A stretch of 64,000 nucleotides of DNA from Chitinophagales bacterium (GCA_017303415.1 JAFLBJ010000001.1:2666001-2730000), one strand, 5' to 3'. Counted from the stretch's first letter, positions 44,533 to 54,255 are shown. Numbers and translations: made by a program. Notes: generated from the letters alone by a model not told the origin.

Positions 44533-44553
44533 GATTAATAGAAATTACACTTT

Positions 44554-44581
44554 AACCGCGGGTCAGGCCCGCGGTTTTTTT
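44554..44581. terminator. Intrinsic terminator between DUF2911 and symporter genes
   Basis: Stem AACCGCGGG (44554-44562) with CCCGCGGTT (44568-44576), 5-base loop, then a run of T. The T run overlaps the stop codon of the convergent symporter (44580-44582). Confidence 0.93.
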
Positions 44582-46280
44582 ATGCACGTTGAGGAGAGAT
44601 GCGCTGTCCCAACCAACTGAAGAGAATGACCCCAAAAGCACCGATCGGGTTCAACCACAGAAACCCGAGTTTGATATACTCCAATTTGATCATGGTAAAA
44701 ATAATGAGAATGATCAGCTCTGCTCCAATGGCTGACCAGAAAACAATGCTTCCATTTCGTATTCTTTTCATAAACAAGGCCACCAGAAATACCCCCAGAA
44801 TGACCCCATAGAAAAGCGAGCCCAACACATTCACTGCTTCGATAAGGCTATTTCCCAGGTCATAGGTGAACATGGCAACGATTATGCTGAATACACCCCA
44901 ACCGAGGGTGTACCATCTTGACAAACGATATTCATTTTCGCCACTGGTCTTGTCTTTCCATATCCGCTTATGTACATCCACCATGGAACAGGAAGCCAGC
45001 GAGTTAAGGGCGGCGGCAATACTACCCCAACTGGCCAGAAAAATGATGGCGATCAGAAGGCCAACCAGTCCGGCTGGCAGATGATCCACCACAAAGCGGA
45101 TAAAAACATAGTTGGTGTCCTTGGTGTCCGCACCAGGCACCGCCTTCTCCATCACGCCCCGGTACTCCTTCCTTAACCGGTCCATATTCTGCTGCGTAAT
45201 ATGCAGGCTATCGCGAAGCCCGGGTTGCTTCTGTACCTCAATCTGCAAAGCGGGTAACCGCTCCATGAGAAAATTATATCTGCCTTCAATTTGTCGTAAA
45301 GAATCTCCATATTGGGTTTGCTCCGCTTGCTTGGCAAGAGCATCATTAAAAAAGACCGGGGCTTTATTGTATTGATAAAAAGTAAAGACCAACGCTCCCA
45401 CCAGCAGGATCAAAAATTGCATGGGAACCTTTACAATCCCGTTCATCAACAACCCCATCCGGCTTTGCCGGAGAGAACTTGCCGTAAGATATCGACCTAC
45501 CTGACTTTGATCCGTACCAAAATAAGAGAGGGCCAGAAAGAAACCCCCAATGATACCGCTGAATAAATTGTAATTATCACTCCAGTCAAACCCATTCCCT
45601 TTTTCAAACCCTGTGGTGATCACATTTAATTTACCAGCGCTCCCACTCACTTCCAGCGCTTCCTTGAATCCGATACCCTCTGGTAAAAGATGTACGGCCA
45701 TATAGGCAGCCAGAAATATTCCGGTAAAGATGATGATCAGTTGCAACCGTTGGGTATAGGCCACTGCCTTGGCGCCTCCACTGACGGTATAGATGATCAA
45801 TAATCCGCCCATCAACAGGTTGGTGATATATATATTCCAACCCAGCAAAGAAGATAGGATCAAAGAAGGGGCAATGACACTAATACCGGTTGACAGCCCG
45901 CGCTGCAATAAAAATAAAAAGCTGGTCAGGGTCCTGGTCTTTCCATCAAACCGGCCTTCGAGGTATTCATAGGCAGTGTACACTTTCAGCCGTCGAAAGA
46001 CCGGAACAAAGAAAAGGGCAATCACCACCATGGCAATGGGCAGCCCAAAATAATATTGGAGAAAACGCATCCCGTCTGAATAGGTTTGACCAGGAGCGGA
46101 TAAGAAAGTTATGGCACTGGCCTGGGTACCCATTATGCTTAATAACACCAAACCCCAGGGTAAGCTTCTGTTGGCCAGCAAATACCCGTCCAGGTCATGC
46201 GTACTTCTTCCTTTCCATAATCCATAACCGATAATGATCAGCAGCGTAACGATGAGTATGATCCAATCGAGCTGGCTCAT
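44580..46280 (-). CDS. Sodium:solute symporter (SSS family)
   Basis: A 566-residue inner-membrane sodium-coupled transporter with about 13 helices. Typical SSS segments: LLANRSLPWGLVLLSIMGTQ, SAITFLSAPGQTYSDGMRF, VYTAYEYLEGRFDGKTRTLT and ASWGSIAAALNSLASCSMVD. A ~75-residue charged, coiled-coil-like insert (about 310-385: RQIEGRYNFLMERLPALQIE) sits in one loop. The substrate cannot be told. The start overlaps the stop of a tiny membrane ORF (ATGA, 46277-46280), so translation is coupled. Confidence 0.93.
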   Translation of the reverse strand: MSQLDWIILIVTLLIIIGYGLWKGRSTHDLDGYLLANRSLPWGLVLLSIMGTQASAITFLSAPGQTYSDGMRFLQYYFGLPIAMVVIALFFVPVFRRLKVYTAYEYLEGRFDGKTRTLTSFLFLLQRGLSTGISVIAPSLILSSLLGWNIYITNLLMGGLLIIYTVSGGAKAVAYTQRLQLIIIFTGIFLAAYMAVHLLPEGIGFKEALEVSGSAGKLNVITTGFEKGNGFDWSDNYNLFSGIIGGFFLALSYFGTDQSQVGRYLTASSLRQSRMGLLMNGIVKVPMQFLILLVGALVFTFYQYNKAPVFFNDALAKQAEQTQYGDSLRQIEGRYNFLMERLPALQIEVQKQPGLRDSLHITQQNMDRLRKEYRGVMEKAVPGADTKDTNYVFIRFVVDHLPAGLVGLLIAIIFLASWGSIAAALNSLASCSMVDVHKRIWKDKTSGENEYRLSRWYTLGWGVFSIIVAMFTYDLGNSLIEAVNVLGSLFYGVILGVFLVALFMKRIRNGSIVFWSAIGAELIILIIFTMIKLEYIKLGFLWLNPIGAFGVILFSWLGQRISPQRA

Positions 46281-46402
46281 GAGAAGTAGCGGGTAAAATA
46301 GGTGAGCAATAATATCTCTGCCACCAGTAAAGCCAGTACCAGAATGTACCAGCCTTTCCAGCTTTTAAATAAAGGGGCCTTATCGTCTTCTGCTTCTTGC
46401 AT
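46277..46402 (-). CDS. 41-residue single-pass membrane protein upstream of the symporter
   Basis: A small open frame not long enough for most gene finders. Product of 41 residues with a charged N-terminus (MQEAEDDKAPLFKSWKG), then one hydrophobic helix (YILVLALLVAEILLLTYFTR). Its TGA overlaps the symporter ATG as ATGA, and the next small frame ends 2 bases before its ATG. This packing supports a real gene and a possible auxiliary role for the transporter. No homologue is recalled. Confidence 0.72.
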   Translation of the reverse strand: MQEAEDDKAPLFKSWKGWYILVLALLVAEILLLTYFTRYFS

Positions 46403-46404
46403 GG

Positions 46405-46566
46405 CTATCTTCTGCGCAACATGGCGGAGGCCGCCAGTCCAATACCCAGGCCGAGCAATAACCCGACATGTAATCGTTTAATTAAAAAACCCAATCCCAA
46501 CCCGATCAGGATCGTGATCACCAGGGCCATATCTGTACGTGTTCTGCTCGGTGCTTTTTTTTCCAT
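46405..46566 (-). CDS. 53-residue double-helix membrane protein upstream of the symporter
   Basis: Product of 53 residues: MEKKAPSRTRTDM, then two short hydrophobic stretches (ALVITILIGLGLGFLIKRL and GLLLGLGIGLAASAMLRRR), glycine-rich. Its stop is 2 bases upstream of the ATG of the 41-residue frame. With it and the symporter it forms a three-gene operon. No family assigned. Confidence 0.65.
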   Translation of the reverse strand: MEKKAPSRTRTDMALVITILIGLGLGFLIKRLHVGLLLGLGIGLAASAMLRRR

Positions 46567-46592
46567 AGAAATAATGATGTTCCTGTATTTTA

Positions 46593-46630
46593 CTAAAAGC
46601 TAATAGCTATTAGCCTTTGACTTTTGGTTA
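46593..46630. repeat. AGCTATT-word palindrome
   Basis: GCTAATAGCTATTAGC (46599-46614) is a perfect 16-base self-complementary sequence, flanked by AAAA and CCTTTG words. It lies 18 bases beyond the stop of the minus-strand PIG-L gene (46648) and upstream of the small membrane ORFs. Confidence 0.72.
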
Positions 46631-46647
46631 AACGTTTTTTATCCAGA

Positions 46648-49146
46648 CTAAAAAGGTTTGATCTGGTTCTGCCCGATCAGGTTGGCCAACAACCGATATG
46701 CCCCTGGATTTCCTGCAGGTAACTGGCGAAAGAAAACCAATCCGGTGTACACAAATTTCCCCTTCCCATAGTCTGTTACGATCAGGCTTCCTTCATCCGA
46801 CTTTTCACCCGGGTCATTCATGGTCAGAAGTGGCTGATATTTTTTATCCCAATTCAGGGCATCATATACACTTCGTTCCTGCACCCAGCCTTTAAAATCT
46901 TCAGCGGTAATGGTATTTGGAAAATGAAATACAGAGTGTTCAGGTTTTAAAAACGATACCGGAGCAGCTTCATTGGTTACCCTGTTTCGCGAAATCGAGA
47001 AGGGATAGGGACCGATCTTGGAAGCAATGCTGGAAATAAAATTATTGGTATTGTATTGAATGATCAGGTTGCCCCCATTCTCCACATACTTCATCAGTTT
47101 ATCATAAAAGCCACCCATCCATTCATTCGTATTGTAGGCCCGGATCCCTGTCAGGATCGCATCAAAGCGGTCGAGGTTATTGCGGGCCAGTTCCTTTTCG
47201 GTCAACATTGTCACCTCGTATCCCATTTGTTCCAACGCCTCAGGCACTTTGTCCCCGGCACCCGGAATGTAGCCGATCTGTTTCCCGGCAGTCTTCAGGT
47301 CTACCTTCACATAACGGTTAATAGCCTCGGTAAAATAGGTCTGGGTGGGGATATGATCGTACCGGATAGTGGTTTGTCCCAAGGCAGGTTGCCCCGCCTT
47401 ATCATAAAAATAGGCTGACCGGTATTGAAAATTCGCATCAGCATAGGCATGCCTGCTTGAATCCACCGGACTGGCTATATCAAAGAGTGAACTCCAATTG
47501 CGTATTACCCCCTTTTGTGTAAAAGGCCCGGCATCAATGGCATTGCCATTTTCATCATAAAGAAGGAATTGTCCATTGGTCTTATTCGACTTGAATTGCA
47601 AGGCTCTTTTCCAATCGGCCCCGTTTTTTAACACATATAATTCCTGTTCGGGTTTGACCGAAAAAGGAGGAATGACAACCATGGGTTGATACAATTCACC
47701 CCGTACCGGATCGGTAAACCGATAACGCACCGGTAAGGAATAATTGATCGCCAATCCTTCAATCGTGAGATCAAATCGGACCTCGTAGGCCGGACTCGCA
47801 TCCGGCTGGCCGATCTTTTGCTGATCCGCCACTGTATAGGTTCCCTCCTCCATCGGCTTCTCTAACCAATAGGGCTGTGTCACCGGTTTGGTAAGGGGCA
47901 CATAAAAGGTTTTCGAGAATGACTGGTTCAGGTTTTTGCCCAGGTTGGCAGCCAAAGTGGTATCAAACTCATCCACAGAAATTCCACGCCATTGAATAGC
48001 GGCGCCCAATCGGTTATTGACCGCTATATTGATCTTTACCGAATCAGTTTGAACAGCAAACGCGTCGGTGGTATAAGCATCCATCCATAACCCGCTACAC
48101 TGGGCAATGAGGTTTTTGACCTCTTTCAATTTTTGGCCGGTCCATACCGAAGCTGGTAATTTCTCAATGGCTTTGTATAATTCAACCAATCCTTTTACCG
48201 ATTTCTCCGGATGAAGCAGGTCGAATTGTGACAATACCCCTGCGATCATTTTTTCAATACCGGCCCCACCTTTGACGCGGCTCCAACCCGTATTCACACC
48301 ATCCGTCAACTCGTTGGCTGGCGCTTCACCTTTGGTGGTTTGAAAGAACTCAAATGATTGTCCGCGTGAAGCAGGTACACCAAATCCCTGGCTCTTGTGC
48401 TGGCTTCTGCTTTCTGCTGCGATCTCCCCATAGCTTTTTCCCAGCAAGGGGTTATACGCGCCCACATCGATGCGAAACTGATCATCACGAATGGTATTGT
48501 TGCCTCCAAAATTGAAGGTATTCCACAACACTCTTTTTACCTGCCAGGTACTTACATATTTTAATTGTTCGGGAAAGCGACGCGGATCAGCCGCTGCCGC
48601 AAATGCCTCATTGGCCAGGATGGCCGAGGCCGTATGATGTCCATGCCCCCCTTCACCGGTCACCGGAAAACGGGTAACCACAACATCCGGTTGAAATTTT
48701 CGGATCACCCATACTACATCCGACAATATTTTTTCCTTGGTCCATTTATCAAAGGTCTCTTCGGGATTCTTGGAAAAACCGAAATCAAAGGCGCGGGTAA
48801 AGAACTGCTCTCCTCCATCCACACGACGGGCCGAAAGCAATTCCTGGGTACGAATCAATCCCAGATCAATTCCTTGTTCATCACCGATCAGGTTTTGCCC
48901 GCCATCCCCACGCGTGAGGGAAAGATAACCCGTGCGGTACAATTTTTCTTTGGATAAAAAAGTAATCAGTCTTGTGTTCTCATCATCCGGATGAGCCGCT
49001 ACATACAACACCGATCCCAGTACATTCAATTTCCGAATGGCCAGATACATATCCGCCGAAGACATGGTCGCCGGCGATTGAGCACGGATAAGAACGGGCC
49101 AAATAATTAGCAGACACAAGGAAAAACAGGCAATGGATCGTTTCAT
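46648..49146 (-). CDS. Large exported PIG-L family deacetylase
   Basis: An 832-residue exported protein with signal peptide MKRSIACFSLCLLIIWPVLI. The PIG-L (LmbE) zinc-deacetylase domain is in the first ~270 residues: LYVAAHPDDENTRLITFLSK (HPDDE motif), DVVVTRFPVTGEGGHGHHTA (HxxH-type). The middle is beta-rich and the C-terminal ~220 residues have a GldG/class I glutamine amidotransferase-like part (DRFDAILTGIRAYNTNEWM). The family removes acetyl groups from N-acetylglucosamine derivatives; the substrate here is not known. A neighbour of the M14 peptidase on the same strand. Confidence 0.88.
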   Translation of the reverse strand: MKRSIACFSLCLLIIWPVLIRAQSPATMSSADMYLAIRKLNVLGSVLYVAAHPDDENTRLITFLSKEKLYRTGYLSLTRGDGGQNLIGDEQGIDLGLIRTQELLSARRVDGGEQFFTRAFDFGFSKNPEETFDKWTKEKILSDVVWVIRKFQPDVVVTRFPVTGEGGHGHHTASAILANEAFAAAADPRRFPEQLKYVSTWQVKRVLWNTFNFGGNNTIRDDQFRIDVGAYNPLLGKSYGEIAAESRSQHKSQGFGVPASRGQSFEFFQTTKGEAPANELTDGVNTGWSRVKGGAGIEKMIAGVLSQFDLLHPEKSVKGLVELYKAIEKLPASVWTGQKLKEVKNLIAQCSGLWMDAYTTDAFAVQTDSVKINIAVNNRLGAAIQWRGISVDEFDTTLAANLGKNLNQSFSKTFYVPLTKPVTQPYWLEKPMEEGTYTVADQQKIGQPDASPAYEVRFDLTIEGLAINYSLPVRYRFTDPVRGELYQPMVVIPPFSVKPEQELYVLKNGADWKRALQFKSNKTNGQFLLYDENGNAIDAGPFTQKGVIRNWSSLFDIASPVDSSRHAYADANFQYRSAYFYDKAGQPALGQTTIRYDHIPTQTYFTEAINRYVKVDLKTAGKQIGYIPGAGDKVPEALEQMGYEVTMLTEKELARNNLDRFDAILTGIRAYNTNEWMGGFYDKLMKYVENGGNLIIQYNTNNFISSIASKIGPYPFSISRNRVTNEAAPVSFLKPEHSVFHFPNTITAEDFKGWVQERSVYDALNWDKKYQPLLTMNDPGEKSDEGSLIVTDYGKGKFVYTGLVFFRQLPAGNPGAYRLLANLIGQNQIKPF

Positions 49147-49192
49147 TAAAATGTTTCTTTACAAAAGAAAAAATGTATATAGAAAGACTTCA

Positions 49193-49217
49193 AGCTAAAA
49201 GCGAATAGCTAATAGCT
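49193..49217. repeat. AGCTAAA/AATAGCT repeat words
   Basis: AAGCTAAAAGCGAATAGC and TAATAGCTT words, 25 bases, with a short imperfect AAGCTA/TAGCTT stem. It lies 8 bases beyond the stop of the minus-strand M14 gene (49225), before the PIG-L start. Confidence 0.55.
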
Positions 49218-49224
49218 TCTCCTT

Positions 49225-51738
49225 CTACTGTCCCACCAGGAAAACCGCATTACACATCAACAATTTCCCATTTTCCCAAAAATTCCGGAACATGATATTA
49301 TCGGCAAAGTAAACAATGTTTCCTCCACCTACCTCCTGAACTCCGAAAACCATCCCATCCTTTAACTTTTCTTTCAGGTTATTACCAATAAAACCAGCCA
49401 CTGCAGCTTCTTTCTTGATCACGCCTACATTCCATCCGCCTTCGATGAATTCATACATATTATCATCCTGTTTCAGGGTAAAATAGGTTGTGGGATATCC
49501 AAAGGCCAAAGGATGGGTATTATCTACCTCTACCTTAAAAATTGATCCGGGGATATAGGAACTGAGATAATTGGATTCCCTTTCCTCATACACCTGCAAG
49601 GCATCATAGGTGCCGGGTTTGGGGTCATCTCCTTTCTTATTCTTGATCCCCCAATCCATTCGGGCGATCTGTCCAACCGTACGGTCAAGCGCAATCAATC
49701 GACCTCCTTTACTGATCCAATTCTTTAGATCCTCCGCAGCAGACTTATCATTCAGGAACGAATAATTGCCGGCAGGCAGGATGATCACCTGATAATCTTC
49801 TTTTTTTATGCGTCTAAAATCATTGGCATTGATCAACGTCACCGGATATCCCAGGTCCCGCTCAAAGAAATGCCAGAGCTCTCCTGCATCCGAACTGGAA
49901 GTACCTTCTCCGGTGATCAGGGCTACTTTAGGTGCATGAAGGAAACGAACTTTATCACTTCCAAAATCAAAACCCTTGTCAACAAAACCTGTGTTGACCG
50001 TAGATACCTTCACCTGGTTATCGTTGGCGTATTTGCTTACCCAGGCAGGCACATTATGCCAATTCGCTTCATTTCCTTTACGGATCACGATCAGCGAACC
50101 TCTGTCAAATGACTGGCCACCGATCTCAAAAGGACGTTCTGCCACACGCACATTCACCCCGGCCTGCATCAACTGGCCCAGTGTACGTGCACTGGCTACA
50201 CCCTGCCAGGGAATTACGTACCCATAGGCGGGGTTCAATTCATTATTGATCTTCGCCGGACGTGCACCTCCGCCAGCGATCTTAGTCTTACTGGCAAAAG
50301 CTGTAACGCCATACACATAGGGCATGGCCCAGGCTGTGATATCATAGGTAGCCGAATCCACCAGTTTACTTCGTGGTTCAAATAAAACCTTGAGTAAGGT
50401 GGAATGTGGTTGCTGACTTTGAAGCAATATATCCCCGGCTTCCGGGGTAAAAGCCTGGTCTTTTCCTGTGGCATAATTGAATCCGGTTACTGCGGTCTTC
50501 CCGGCTGAGGCATATTCATATTGAATGCCATTCCTGTCCATCAAGCGAAGCAAAGAAGAAATCCGTTGCTGGTCGGCTTCTTTATTCTTGATCACATATG
50601 TTTTATACTCCCCCGTTCCGGTGGAGACTGCTTCATTAAAAAATTTTCTAAATTCCCTGACCAGTTTACCGGCATTCAGCGAGGAAGCCTCGATCGTACT
50701 CAGCGAAGTGGTAAAGTGGTGCCGGGCCCGGTCAAGAAGGGTGAGCGTATCTCCTTCACTGGTAATGATCCCTGCTCCGCCCCGAGGGCCTCCACCCTGC
50801 TCATAGGTCATGCCGATGGCACCATTATAGATTGGATAGGTATCTCCATAGGAAGGGTAAAAAAGATCAAATACTTCTTTGGTAAAAAACAACCATCCTT
50901 CCTTGTCAAAATATTTGGCATGATTTCTCCCCAGTGTCACCTGAAATTCGCGCTGCCAGGAGGTGATCACTTCATGATAGGGTTGCGCTGCCGGCGCAAA
51001 ATAATAAGGTTCATTTATCCCTTGCTCATGATAATCCACATGCACCTGGGGCAGCCATTGGTGGTAAACTTTTATCCGTTGTTGTGACTCCACCTGTGTT
51101 TGCCAGGCCCAGTCACGGTTAAGGTCAAAATTATAGTGATTGGTACGACCACCGGGCCAGGGTTCATTGTGTTCACGTGCTTCGGGCAATACATTGATCT
51201 TATCCCCTCTTACGGAGTTGAACCAATTCACATACCGGTCGCGGCCATCGGGGTTGATACAGGGATCAATAATCACCAAGGTATTCTTAAGCCATTCTTT
51301 GGTTTTGGTTTCTGTGGGGTCCACCAAAGCATAGATCGTCATCATAGCAGCCTCTGAGGAAGAGGTCTCATTGCCATGCACATTGTAACTCAGCCAAACG
51401 ATCACCGGGGCATTTTCCTCCATGGGCGCCATCCGGTCAAGCGCGGTATTGGCCAACCGAAGGTTATTTTTACGGATATTCTCCAGGTTTTGTATGTTCT
51501 CCGGAGAAGAGATAAAGGCCAGCATCAGCGGGCGGCCTTCATTGGTTTCTCCATATGACTGCAGCTTTACCCGATCTGGCGCTGCAGCCGCAACGGATTG
51601 AAAATAACTGACCACCTTCCAATGCGGGGTATATTTTTCACCGATGGAATACCCAAGAAAGTCTTTGGGCGACTTTAGTTGAGAAAAAACGGAAAAGGAA
51701 AGGGATAGCAGCAGCAGTGCAGCCAGGATTTTTCGCAT
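49225..51738 (-). CDS. M14 family zinc carboxypeptidase, secreted
   Basis: An 837-residue exported peptidase with signal peptide MRKILAALLLLSLSFSVFSQ. The M14 zinc ligands are seen in SYNVHGNETSSSEAAMMTIY (HxxE) and HVDYHEQGINEPYYFAPA (second His), with FDLNRDWAWQTQVESQQ and a catalytic-type Glu region ahead of GAIGMTYEQGGGPRGGAGI. The C-terminal ~300 residues include a glutamine amidotransferase-like segment (DYQVIILPAGNYSFLNDKSA) found also in its PIG-L neighbour. It trims C-terminal residues from peptides outside the cytoplasm. Confidence 0.93.
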   Translation of the reverse strand: MRKILAALLLLSLSFSVFSQLKSPKDFLGYSIGEKYTPHWKVVSYFQSVAAAAPDRVKLQSYGETNEGRPLMLAFISSPENIQNLENIRKNNLRLANTALDRMAPMEENAPVIVWLSYNVHGNETSSSEAAMMTIYALVDPTETKTKEWLKNTLVIIDPCINPDGRDRYVNWFNSVRGDKINVLPEAREHNEPWPGGRTNHYNFDLNRDWAWQTQVESQQRIKVYHQWLPQVHVDYHEQGINEPYYFAPAAQPYHEVITSWQREFQVTLGRNHAKYFDKEGWLFFTKEVFDLFYPSYGDTYPIYNGAIGMTYEQGGGPRGGAGIITSEGDTLTLLDRARHHFTTSLSTIEASSLNAGKLVREFRKFFNEAVSTGTGEYKTYVIKNKEADQQRISSLLRLMDRNGIQYEYASAGKTAVTGFNYATGKDQAFTPEAGDILLQSQQPHSTLLKVLFEPRSKLVDSATYDITAWAMPYVYGVTAFASKTKIAGGGARPAKINNELNPAYGYVIPWQGVASARTLGQLMQAGVNVRVAERPFEIGGQSFDRGSLIVIRKGNEANWHNVPAWVSKYANDNQVKVSTVNTGFVDKGFDFGSDKVRFLHAPKVALITGEGTSSSDAGELWHFFERDLGYPVTLINANDFRRIKKEDYQVIILPAGNYSFLNDKSAAEDLKNWISKGGRLIALDRTVGQIARMDWGIKNKKGDDPKPGTYDALQVYEERESNYLSSYIPGSIFKVEVDNTHPLAFGYPTTYFTLKQDDNMYEFIEGGWNVGVIKKEAAVAGFIGNNLKEKLKDGMVFGVQEVGGGNIVYFADNIMFRNFWENGKLLMCNAVFLVGQ

Positions 51739-51829
51739 GAGTTGTTTTTTAGTACGGCAATTTAAGAAATAGGGTAAGATTTACCATATCCATTTCTTTA
51801 TGTAATTTCCTTGAAATTATCCCTCCTGC

Positions 51830-53548
51830 ATGCGAAAGTTATTATTTTATCTCCCTATATGGATAGCCCTGGGCTTATTGGTACAATCCTGCGATTCAAC
51901 CCAGCGCCTCACCCCTGCTTCATCACAGCCTGTGATCCAAAAAAAGGTCCTTGTGCGCAAGGGAGCCGTGGTCTCCGCCCATGTGCTGGCCAGTCAGGTA
52001 GGTGTGGAGATCATGAAGAAAGGTGGGAATGCCTTTGATGCGGCCATTGCTACTCAACTGGCCCTGGCGGTGGTATATCCCAATGCGGGCAATTTAGGTG
52101 GGGGTGGTTTCATGGTGGCGCGAACGGCAGCAGGGAAATTAATCGCCTTGGATTACCGCGAAAAAGCCCCATCCGCCGGACATAAGGATATGTATCTGGA
52201 TGAGGCAGGCAACCCACGTACCGACTGGAGCCAGGATGGTCACCTGAGTGCCGGAGTACCCGGAACCGTCGCCGGGTTATTTGCAGCCCACCAGTTCGCT
52301 AAGCTTCCCATGAAGACTCTCATTCAACCAGCGATCGAATTGGCAGCGAATGGATTTCTGATCTCTGAAAGAGAGGCCCGTTCTCTCAATGGTCTACAGG
52401 AAGAATTCAAACAGTTCAATACCATACCCCCTGCTTTTATCAATGAAAAAGGCTGGAAAGCACAGGATCCGCTGATACAGAAAGATCTGGCAAATACCCT
52501 GAAGCGTATCCGTGACCATGGAAAAAAAGGATTCTATGAAGGAGAGACAGCCCGCCTGATTGTGGAAGAAATGAAAAGAGGAAAGGGCCTGATCAGTTAT
52601 GAAGATCTCAAAAATTACGAGGCCAAATTTCGCGAGGCACATGTGTTTATGTACAAAGAATACCAGGTGGTGGGCATGCCCATGCCAAGCAGTGGCGGAT
52701 TATTGGTACATCAAATGATGAAAATGGTGGAGAGCAAGCCACTGGGTGAATATGGTTTTCTCTCCCCGGAAGCCGTACAATTGATGACCGAGGTGGAAAG
52801 AAGAGCCTATGCCGACCGGGCCGCCTATATGGGCGATGCCGATTATTATCCGGTACCGGTAGCCGAACTTTCTTCGGAGGATTATTTAAAAAAACGCATG
52901 AACGATTTTGTACCCAATAAAGCCGGGAACAGTCAGCTTATACAGCCAGGAACCATAGTCGGTAAAGAAAGTGAGGAGACCACTCACTTAAGTGTGATTG
53001 ATGAAGAAGGCAATGCTGTTTCAGTCACCACCACCTTGAATAATTCGTATGGCAGCCGCACAGTAGTAGGCGGAGCAGGTTTTCTTTTGAATGATGAAAT
53101 GGATGATTTCAGCATCAAACCGGGTGTCCCCAATATGTATGGGGCCATTGGAGGAGAAGCGAATGCCATTGCCCCTGGCAAGAGGATGTTGAGCTCAATG
53201 ACGCCCACCTTGGTTATCAAGGAAAACAAACCATTTCTTGTGGTAGGTACTCCCGGTGGTACCACCATACCTACTTCGGTATTTCAAACCCTGGTGAATA
53301 TCCTCGATTTCAACCTTTCTACGGAGGATGCCCTGTATAAACCCAAATTTCATCACCAATGGTTACCCGATGAGATCCAGGTGGAAAGAACATTCCCCCT
53401 TCCTCTTCGTAAGCAATTGGAAGACATGGGGTATAAAGTAAAAGAACGGGGAACCATCGGACGTACCGAGATCATTCGTGTATGGGATGATGGCTCTATT
53501 GAAGCGGTGGCCGATAAGCGAGGGGATGATGCAGCGGTAGGATATTGA
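51830..53548 (+). CDS. ggt: Gamma-glutamyltransferase lipoprotein
   Basis: Hydrolyses or transfers gamma-glutamyl groups, for example from glutathione-type peptides, outside the cytoplasm. The 572-residue precursor has a lipoprotein signal (MRKLLFYLPIWIALGLLVQS then C). It should self-cleave before T384 in ESEETTHLSVIDEEGNAVSV, the nucleophilic Thr of the small subunit. Other signatures: MKKGGNAFDAAIATQLALAV, GGFMVARTAAGKLIALDYRE, LNDEMDDFSIKPG and MLSSMTPTLVIKEN with GTPGGTTIPTSVFQ. Length is normal. In Bacteroidota the anchored form is common. Confidence 0.96.
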   Translation: MRKLLFYLPIWIALGLLVQSCDSTQRLTPASSQPVIQKKVLVRKGAVVSAHVLASQVGVEIMKKGGNAFDAAIATQLALAVVYPNAGNLGGGGFMVARTAAGKLIALDYREKAPSAGHKDMYLDEAGNPRTDWSQDGHLSAGVPGTVAGLFAAHQFAKLPMKTLIQPAIELAANGFLISEREARSLNGLQEEFKQFNTIPPAFINEKGWKAQDPLIQKDLANTLKRIRDHGKKGFYEGETARLIVEEMKRGKGLISYEDLKNYEAKFREAHVFMYKEYQVVGMPMPSSGGLLVHQMMKMVESKPLGEYGFLSPEAVQLMTEVERRAYADRAAYMGDADYYPVPVAELSSEDYLKKRMNDFVPNKAGNSQLIQPGTIVGKESEETTHLSVIDEEGNAVSVTTTLNNSYGSRTVVGGAGFLLNDEMDDFSIKPGVPNMYGAIGGEANAIAPGKRMLSSMTPTLVIKENKPFLVVGTPGGTTIPTSVFQTLVNILDFNLSTEDALYKPKFHHQWLPDEIQVERTFPLPLRKQLEDMGYKVKERGTIGRTEIIRVWDDGSIEAVADKRGDDAAVGY

Positions 53549-53560
53549 GAAAATATATGG

Positions 53561-53568
53561 TACTTTTG
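53561..53568 (+). promoter_or_regulatory. -7 box TACTTTTG for the porin-like gene
   Basis: Exact TAnnTTTG, 36 bases before the ATG at 53605 and 12 bases after the ggt stop. Confidence 0.5.
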
Positions 53569-53604
53569 CCCGCCTCCTATAAAAGCCGCCCCTAATACCA
53601 CTTC

Positions 53605-54246
53605 ATGAAAAAATTCGCTTTGCTCCTTATTTGTGGGTCATTTTTTGTCCTGCAAGGAAATTCACAAGTTAAAACACACCTCTACGCGGGACCTCAACTC
53701 AGTTCAGCCAGTTATAAGGTTGGAGATGAAAAACAGAAGACCAGTTTCAAGCCAGGATTTCAGGCAGGTGTTGGATTAAAAGTACCTTTTGACAATCAAC
53801 TCTATTTTGCCCCCACCCTATTTTATAGTCTCAAAGGGTACAAAGTAACCCTGGACAATGCTGCTTTTCCCCCTGATACTATTGCTATCAATAACAATGT
53901 TACAGTTCATGCCATGGAGGTTGGTTTTCTCCTTCACCTGGAACTGTCAAAATCCACAAATCATCTATTTCTCCGGGCAGGGCCCTCACTGGATTTTGCC
54001 TTGATCGGTCGTGAAAAGTTTGATAAGAAAAATGGAGGAGGAACTGTGAACCGACCTATGAAATTTGGGTTTGGTGATTATGGGCGTTACCTGGCATCGG
54101 GAATAGTCCAATTTGGGTTCGAAACTCCCACATATTACATCATGGCACAATACCATGGCACTTTAGGTTCGATCAGTAATGCAGATGACGGGCCAAAGAT
54201 CAAACACCGGGTGGTGGGGCTTTCAGCCGGGTTTTATTTGAACTAA
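53605..54246 (+). CDS. PorT-like outer-membrane beta-barrel protein
   Basis: A 213-residue exported protein. Signal peptide MKKFALLLICGSFFVLQGNS; then alternating strands ending in aromatic residues: THLYAGPQLSSASYKVGDEK, GFQAGVGLKVPFDNQLYFAP, LFYSLKGYKVTLDN, LFLRAGPSLDFALIGREKFD and HRVVGLSAGFYLN at the C-terminus. This is the outer-membrane-beta-barrel pattern of small Bacteroidota porin/PorT-type proteins. Its role is unknown. A CACAGAGA-type hairpin follows. Confidence 0.85.
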   Translation: MKKFALLLICGSFFVLQGNSQVKTHLYAGPQLSSASYKVGDEKQKTSFKPGFQAGVGLKVPFDNQLYFAPTLFYSLKGYKVTLDNAAFPPDTIAINNNVTVHAMEVGFLLHLELSKSTNHLFLRAGPSLDFALIGREKFDKKNGGGTVNRPMKFGFGDYGRYLASGIVQFGFETPTYYIMAQYHGTLGSISNADDGPKIKHRVVGLSAGFYLN

Positions 54247-54255
54247 ATCCTTTTT

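Noticed and set aside
46397-46603. 68-codon plus-strand frame
   Set aside because: It is antisense to the two small membrane ORFs, which have better context (tight packing with the symporter).
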